Of a stretch of 52,788 bases of DNA, positions 47,407-52,788 are shown piece by piece; within the stretch, counting starts at the first letter, position 1, and each line of letters begins with the position of its first letter. A model generated the notes under the pieces. It ran no database searches, had not been told where the DNA came from, and worked only from the letters and a program-made list of their open reading frames with translations. The position numbers and the translations under genes are program-made. Source of the stretch: Candidatus Uhrbacteria bacterium (GTDB lineage Bacteria; Patescibacteriota; Patescibacteriia; JACQRZ01); the NCBI GenBank assembly GCA_016206175.1, contig JACQSB010000002.1:1-52788 (forward strand). The letters run 5' to 3'.

Positions 47407-48591
47407 TTATTCCCCGAGCGTTACTTTTACAAAACTGCGCTTCCCCTTTTTGATGAGTGAACCGTTTTTTGTGAGTGTAAGAATCTCATTCGGATTTTTT
47501 ACTGGCGTATCACCAACTGTAACCCCGCCTTGCTCGATAACGCGACGCGCTTCCGCTTTGCTTGACACGAGTTTTGCAAATATAAGGATTTCCGCAAGAA
47601 GCATCTTTTTTTGTGGGATCACAACGAGTGGAATCTCGTCAGGCATGCCCTTCTGTTGAAACACTTGGATAAACTGCAGTTCAGCCTCCTGCGCGCCCTT
47701 TGCAGAATGGAACAGTGTGACGATTTCACGAGCAAGCATCATCTTTGCGTCGCGAGGATTAAGTGTTTGTGTCTTGATTTGCCGCGACATGGTCTGCAGC
47801 TCCTTTTCGTCGATGCGTGTGAGGTATTCAAAATATTTCCAGATCAACGCATCCGGGATCGACATGATCTTGCCGTACATATCATGAGGGTCAGTTGTGA
47901 GCGAGATGTAATTGTTGAGGGATTTACTCATCTTGTCTTTGCCGTCGAGCCCCTCGAGGATCGGCACCATGAGAATATTCTGTGGTTGCTGGCCATACCG
48001 TTCCTGCATTTGCCGTCCCATCAAAAGGTTAAACTTTTGGTCTGTCCCGCCGAGCTCAACGTCTGCTTGCAGTACCACTGAGTCATACCCTTGCAGTAAG
48101 GGGTAGAGAATCTCAGGTACTGATATTTCATCGCCGCGCTTTACCCGATCTTTGAACTCTGCACGGTGCAGCAGCTGTGTCACGCTCGTCAATGCGCTCA
48201 CGCGAATCAAATCGGTCAAGTCCATTTTTCCATACCATTCAGAATTGTATCGCACTTCTATCTTATCTGTATCAAGTACTCGTCTCGCTTGCGCAAGGTA
48301 TGATTTCATATTTTGCTTAATCTGTTCGTCAGAGAGCGGTACGCGCTGTTTGTTGCGTCCCGAAGGATCACCGATGCGTGCGGTAAAATCACCAATGAGA
48401 AAGATAACGGTATGGCCGGCGTCCTGAAACTCTTTGAGTTTGAGTAGGACTACCGCATGTCCGAGATGCAATAAGTCGCCGGTGGGATCAATACCAAATT
48501 TAACCCGCAGTTTTTTGCCGGACTGCAATTTTTTTTCAAGCTCTTTTTTTACGATAGCTTCCGCAACTCCGCGAGTAAGGATGTGAGGCAT
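47407..48591 (-). CDS. tyrS: tyrosyl-tRNA synthetase
   Basis: FGIDPTGDLLHLGHAVVL, DKMSKSLNNYI, C-terminal S4 domain. Confidence 0.95.
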   Translation of the reverse strand: MPHILTRGVAEAIVKKELEKKLQSGKKLRVKFGIDPTGDLLHLGHAVVLLKLKEFQDAGHTVIFLIGDFTARIGDPSGRNKQRVPLSDEQIKQNMKSYLAQARRVLDTDKIEVRYNSEWYGKMDLTDLIRVSALTSVTQLLHRAEFKDRVKRGDEISVPEILYPLLQGYDSVVLQADVELGGTDQKFNLLMGRQMQERYGQQPQNILMVPILEGLDGKDKMSKSLNNYISLTTDPHDMYGKIMSIPDALIWKYFEYLTRIDEKELQTMSRQIKTQTLNPRDAKMMLAREIVTLFHSAKGAQEAELQFIQVFQQKGMPDEIPLVVIPQKKMLLAEILIFAKLVSSKAEARRVIEQGGVTVGDTPVKNPNEILTLTKNGSLIKKGKRSFVKVTLGE

Positions 48592-48593
48592 AG

Positions 48594-48908
48594 TTATTTT
48601 TTGGTTACCGGAAACCGCTTTGCGTTTTTTTCCATCTTTTTTATCATTGCTTCATCTAAGGAGACCCCAAGGGTATTGGCAAGGCAGAAAAGGTAGAGGG
48701 CTACATCGGCAAGTTCTTCACCGATTTCATCTTTATGATGAGCGGCGTAGCTTATCGCTTCTTCGGTGTTGATCCACTGGAAGTGCTCCATGACTTCCGC
48801 TGCCTCGATCGCGATTGACATCGCAAGATTTTTAGGAGTGTGATGCCTCCCCCATCCACGCTCTTCATCAAATGCTTGTATTTTTTTTGTGATCTCTTCG
48901 AACGTCAT
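48594..48908 (-). CDS. MazG-like nucleotide pyrophosphohydrolase
   Basis: NLAMSIAIEAAEVMEHFQW...DEIGEELADVALYLFCLANTL. Confidence 0.9.
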   Translation of the reverse strand: MTFEEITKKIQAFDEERGWGRHHTPKNLAMSIAIEAAEVMEHFQWINTEEAISYAAHHKDEIGEELADVALYLFCLANTLGVSLDEAMIKKMEKNAKRFPVTKK

Positions 48909-48909
48909 A

Positions 48910-51603
48910 TCATGCAGTGAATTTTTCTTGCTGTTCTTGTAAATGCGTTATCTTGTCCTGCAACTCGGCAAGATGCTCCTGCTCTTTTTTTACGATGTTT
49001 TTGGGCGCCTTGGCAAGAAACTGCTGGTCGGCAAGCCGCGCGCGCAGCGACTCAATCTGGCTTTGAGTTTCAGCAAGCTGTTTTGCTATTTTTGTTTTTT
49101 CTTCCTCGATTCGCATGAGTCCAAGCGGAAGATAGACCTCTACGTCAGCGATTTTGAGAAAGATGGCGTTTGACGGCCGATCTCCCTTGTCGATGATTGT
49201 GACAAAGTCGAGCGAGGCGAGCCGTTTGAGGTGCGGCTCATGTGTTTGGAGCAGCTCGGATCGAGCCGGACTATACAACACCGCCTGAATCTTCTGCGAA
49301 GCAGAAATGCCATTCTCTACGCGCGCGTTACGGATTGCCTGAATGATCGTACGGATGAGAGTAAAATCTTCCTCTGCTTTTTTGTCGGTGTATTTTTTCT
49401 GCACGTGCGGCCATGGGTGCGTGATGAGAAGCGGCGGCTGCTCTGTCTTTTCGTCCAGCAGATCTTTTGCTGCCTCGCGATACTGCTGATACAGAACCTC
49501 TGTGACAAACGGGATGAAAGGATGCCAGAGCGCGAGCACGGCGCGCAACAGGGAAAAAAGAATCGGCCGTTTGCCGCCTTCTACTTTCGCGCACTCCACA
49601 TACCAGTCCGCGAGTTCATCCCATGTGTAGGATCGCAAGGCTTCGGCTGCTTGGGAAAAACGGTACTGTTTGATATGCGTCGTCACTTCTTCCACTACCA
49701 CGTTGAGACGACTGATGATCCAGGCATCTGCCGTGGAGAGTCCTTGTTTTGCGCTTGAGGAGGCAGGCTCCTTTTCTGAGAACTCTATGATGTAACGGCC
49801 GATGTTCCACAGTTTGTTTACAAAATTGCGATAGCTTGCGATTTTTTCTTCATTGAGCCGCAAATCATTTCCCGGTGTTACGCCAACCACCATGCTTGCG
49901 CGCAGTGCGTCCGCGCCGTATTTCGGAATAACATCGAGCGGATCGATGAGAGTCTCTTCTTTTGTTTTGCTCATCTTTTTGCCTTCGATATCGAGCACAA
50001 GGCCATGGAGGTATACTGTTCGAAACGGCTCTTCTCCAAGAACATACTCCGACATGAGGATCATGCGCGCCACCCAAAAGAAAAGTATGTCATAGCCCGT
50101 TTCCATAACAGATGTCGGATGAAACGTCGCAAGATCACCGGTCTTTTTTACCTTGCCTGCTTTTTCTTCTGCGGCGTCGGGCCAGCCGAGCGTGGAGAAT
50201 GTCCAGAGTCCGGAGGAAAACCATGTGTCAAAGGTATCTTCATCTTGTATAAGCGTTTCCTTCTTGCACTTCTGGCAGAAATCAGGCTTATCAGCGCTTA
50301 CGACTGTTTCTCCGCACCCGCCTTTTTCTTTTTTGCAGTAATACACCGGCAGCTGATGGCCAAACCAGATTTGTCGCGAGATGCACCAGTCACGCAAATT
50401 GTCGATCCAATGATAATATATTTTTTCAAACCGGTGCGGGATGATCGTGATACGCTTTGACTCCACTGCCGTGCGCATGAGTTCTTTGAGTGATTTTTTG
50501 CCCCGCGGTGTTGGTGCGTTGACGTTGACAAACCACTGGAGGGATGGCAACGGTTCTACAGGCGTATCACAACGATAGCAGACAGAGAGATTATGCTGGT
50601 ACTGTTCGTCGATATGGTCTACTACTCCTTTTGCCTTGAGCTTTTCTATGATAGCTTCGCGACTCTCCCGAGCGTTTTTGCCGGCAAAATCTCCCGCTTC
50701 CTTTGTGAGATTTCCGTCTTCGTCAATGATCTTAACTACGGGCCGGTGATATTTTTTTGCTAAATCAAAGTCCTCAAAGCTGTGGGCGGGGGTGATCGTC
50801 ATGGCGCCGGTGCCAAATGTTTGGTCAACGATTGGATCCGCAATCACATGTGCCGATATCGGACCTTCGATCCATTCTGTCATAAATTCTTTTCCAATAA
50901 GATCTTTGTAGCGGGGATCGTCAGGATGCACGACGATTGTTTTGTCTTGGAATTTCGTCTCCGGGCGCGCCGTGCCGATAATAACCGGACCAAATTTGAA
51001 ATAGTAAAATTTTGTTGTCTCCGGTTTGTATTTCACTTCGTCATCGGATAGCGTTGAATGGCAACGTGGACACCAGTTCACCATGCGATAGTCTCGATAG
51101 ATCAGCCCGTCGTTATACATTCTGACAAAAACCTCGTTCACTGCACGCGACAATCCTTTATCCAGCGTGTAGCGTTCGCGTGACCAGTCACAGCTCGCGC
51201 CAACTTTTCTGATCTGCGTGCGGATGCGCGCACGCGATTCCGCCACGTACGTTTCCACATGCGCGATGAATTGTTCTCTTCCGAGTTCATGGCGCGTACG
51301 TCCTTCTTTCGCAAGCATTTTTTCTACCTTGTTTTGTGTAGCGATCGATGCGTGATCAGTGCCAGGGAGCCAGAGCGTCTTGTCTCCGATCATGCGGTGA
51401 TAGCGGATCATAAGATCCTGGAGCACGAGCATCATCGAATGTCCGATATGCAGCGTGCCGGTTGCGTTTGGCGGTGGCATGGCGATGGAAAACGGTTTGG
51501 CCCCTCGGTCGGCGCTGTCAGGATTAAACGCGCCTGATTCCTCCCATTGTTTGTACACGGAGTCTTCGTATTCACTTGCGTTGTAAGTCTTTGAGAGGGG
51601 CAT
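48910..51603 (-). CDS. valS: valyl-tRNA synthetase
   Basis: PPPNATGTLHIGHSM, WLPGTDHASIATQ, KMSKTKEETLIDPLDVI, C-terminal coiled coil. Confidence 0.97.
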   Translation of the reverse strand: MPLSKTYNASEYEDSVYKQWEESGAFNPDSADRGAKPFSIAMPPPNATGTLHIGHSMMLVLQDLMIRYHRMIGDKTLWLPGTDHASIATQNKVEKMLAKEGRTRHELGREQFIAHVETYVAESRARIRTQIRKVGASCDWSRERYTLDKGLSRAVNEVFVRMYNDGLIYRDYRMVNWCPRCHSTLSDDEVKYKPETTKFYYFKFGPVIIGTARPETKFQDKTIVVHPDDPRYKDLIGKEFMTEWIEGPISAHVIADPIVDQTFGTGAMTITPAHSFEDFDLAKKYHRPVVKIIDEDGNLTKEAGDFAGKNARESREAIIEKLKAKGVVDHIDEQYQHNLSVCYRCDTPVEPLPSLQWFVNVNAPTPRGKKSLKELMRTAVESKRITIIPHRFEKIYYHWIDNLRDWCISRQIWFGHQLPVYYCKKEKGGCGETVVSADKPDFCQKCKKETLIQDEDTFDTWFSSGLWTFSTLGWPDAAEEKAGKVKKTGDLATFHPTSVMETGYDILFFWVARMILMSEYVLGEEPFRTVYLHGLVLDIEGKKMSKTKEETLIDPLDVIPKYGADALRASMVVGVTPGNDLRLNEEKIASYRNFVNKLWNIGRYIIEFSEKEPASSSAKQGLSTADAWIISRLNVVVEEVTTHIKQYRFSQAAEALRSYTWDELADWYVECAKVEGGKRPILFSLLRAVLALWHPFIPFVTEVLYQQYREAAKDLLDEKTEQPPLLITHPWPHVQKKYTDKKAEEDFTLIRTIIQAIRNARVENGISASQKIQAVLYSPARSELLQTHEPHLKRLASLDFVTIIDKGDRPSNAIFLKIADVEVYLPLGLMRIEEEKTKIAKQLAETQSQIESLRARLADQQFLAKAPKNIVKKEQEHLAELQDKITHLQEQQEKFTA

Positions 51604-51609
51604 AGGGTG

Positions 51610-52140
51610 CTAGTATTTTCTGCTCGCGTCGTATAGTTTTGTTACAAAGCGATTTACTCGTTCATGTGCTTTTGCGCCAAGGAGGGCATAGGAGGTAATG
51701 AGGGTGTCAATCATCCGGATAGTACTTGAATTCCCGGATTGCCAGCTGCTGGCCTGCCGTTTGTCCTGTGTTAGCATTTGAGTCAACGCATTTTCAAATA
51801 GCTTCCCAAGCTCCTCCGGATCAGTTTGTTCCTCGAGTTCAGTGTTGACAGTGCTCTCCTCAATTACATCGGCGCGTATCGCGGCCCATGATTCTACCAT
51901 GTTTGCGAGGTATGCGTTCATATTTTCTAACACATCCTTGAGCGGATATTTCCCAGGCTCTTTGAGCAGCCTGCGGATCGCTTTGGTGAGATTGACGATA
52001 TTCTGTTTGTCGTCGATTTCCAACCCTTCTTGCTCCGCTGCGCTTGAACGGTCAAGAGGAGTAATGAACCTACTCTTATCAAGTGGTGCGGTTTCCGCGC
52101 CCTGGCGGTACATTCTTGCAAGATCATCTGGTCTTTTCAT
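51610..52140 (-). CDS. hypothetical protein, 176 aa
   Basis: Intact ORF 6 nt upstream of valS; no recognised domain. Confidence 0.6.
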   Translation of the reverse strand: MKRPDDLARMYRQGAETAPLDKSRFITPLDRSSAAEQEGLEIDDKQNIVNLTKAIRRLLKEPGKYPLKDVLENMNAYLANMVESWAAIRADVIEESTVNTELEEQTDPEELGKLFENALTQMLTQDKRQASSWQSGNSSTIRMIDTLITSYALLGAKAHERVNRFVTKLYDASRKY

Positions 52141-52342
52141 ATAGTGAAATATATGCTCTAGCGTACAATATGCTCTCCTCTAGCGCAAGACTCCTGTGCT
52201 TGCCTATTCTCTGCATTGATAGCAGTGTGCGTCTCTCGGGGTAGTCCCCTGCGGCCGCATTCAGAGGCATGAGATATGTTTGCTGACTTAAACCAGAGCC
52301 AGAGTAGATTTTTTACGAAATCCCGCTATACTATGGCAATAT

Positions 52343-52418
52343 GCGCCCATAGCTCAGGGGTTAGAGCAGTCGTCTTATAAGCGACCGGTCCCTGGTTCAA
52401 ATCCAGGTGGGCGCACCA
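52343..52418 (+). tRNA. tRNA-Ile(TAT)
   Basis: GCGCCCATAGCTCAGGGGTTAGAGCAGTCGTCTTATAAGCGACCGGTCCCTGGTTCAAATCCAGGTGGGCGCACCA; anticodon loop CTTATAA; full 76-nt cloverleaf. Confidence 0.9.
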
Positions 52419-52740
52419 ATACAGAACTGAATGGTTTTTAGTAACTGCAAGTAGAGCGTTAGCTATCTTTTTCTACATACAAATCAACTATCTCTGATCG
52501 TCCACTATCAACATGGCGTGATTTTTTGGTATTGTTTGGGGAACGCTTGCGGCTTACGGCTTATCGACGCTTTATTCCCTCGCGCTTTCCTATTTTCTCA
52601 ACAGAAAAGAATATAGGAGTGTAGCTGTGAGGCAGTGAAATAACCTGACGGCTATTTCTTTTTCTGATACTTAAGTCGCACAATATAATTTTATAACACG
52701 AAAAAAAGTAATTACTTTGAATTGCGAAATACCTTATAAT

Positions 52741-52775
52741 GTCATTCCGACAGACTGAAAGGAGTGGAGGAATCT
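52741..52775. repeat. partial REP-like element at window edge
   Basis: GTCATTCCGA...GGAGGAATCT. Confidence 0.4.
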
Positions 52776-52788
52776 ACCTATTCTAAAA

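Noticed and set aside
1-52788. Possible alternative genetic code (TGA recoded, as in SR1/Gracilibacteria)
   Set aside because: Many conserved genes end naturally at TGA with coupled downstream starts and have no in-frame TGA; the standard code fits.
1-52788. CRISPR arrays, transposases, integrases or phage modules
   Set aside because: No regularly spaced direct repeats and no recognisable mobile-element proteins; only short REP-like palindromes.

Overview
Gene-dense chromosomal window of about 52.8 kb. Short genes, ATGA overlaps, near-universal lack of Shine-Dalgarno (SD) motifs and the gene content suggest a Patescibacteria/CPR (Parcubacteria-like) bacterium; this is inference and no rRNA is present to confirm it. 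Most of the window is housekeeping: cca, RluA-type pseudouridine synthase, rplS, pyrF, fbp, class I FBP aldolase, glmS, pta, phosphoketolase, yvcK/glmR, pgk, prs, ugd, gyrA, otsB/otsA, rpmF, nusB, rnc, argS, an ABC-2 exporter, tyrS, mazG-like, valS and six tRNAs. I see no CRISPR array, transposase or prophage. The most interesting signals are: (1) a tight trmB-glmS-LbH-pta-xfp-yvcK cluster that looks like a self-contained F6P to acetyl-CoA/amino-sugar control module; (2) a sugar nucleotidyltransferase with an N-terminal ribbon-helix-helix DNA-binding domain, with an operator-like repeat in its own promoter; (3) a membrane-anchored sensor/HAMP-like OtsA fusion whose gene overlaps otsB tail-to-tail; (4) a DUF2378-like protein translationally coupled to a soluble HAMP-PAS histidine kinase; (5) a stand-alone dsRBD-like protein; (6) recurrent consensus promoters placed 6-11 nt before ATG, implying leaderless transcripts; (7) a roughly 2.4 kb compositionally distinct island with SD-led genes bounded by palindromic repeats; (8) a tRNA-Ile with UAU anticodon. 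All calls come from reading the sequence and the supplied ORF translations; no searches were run.
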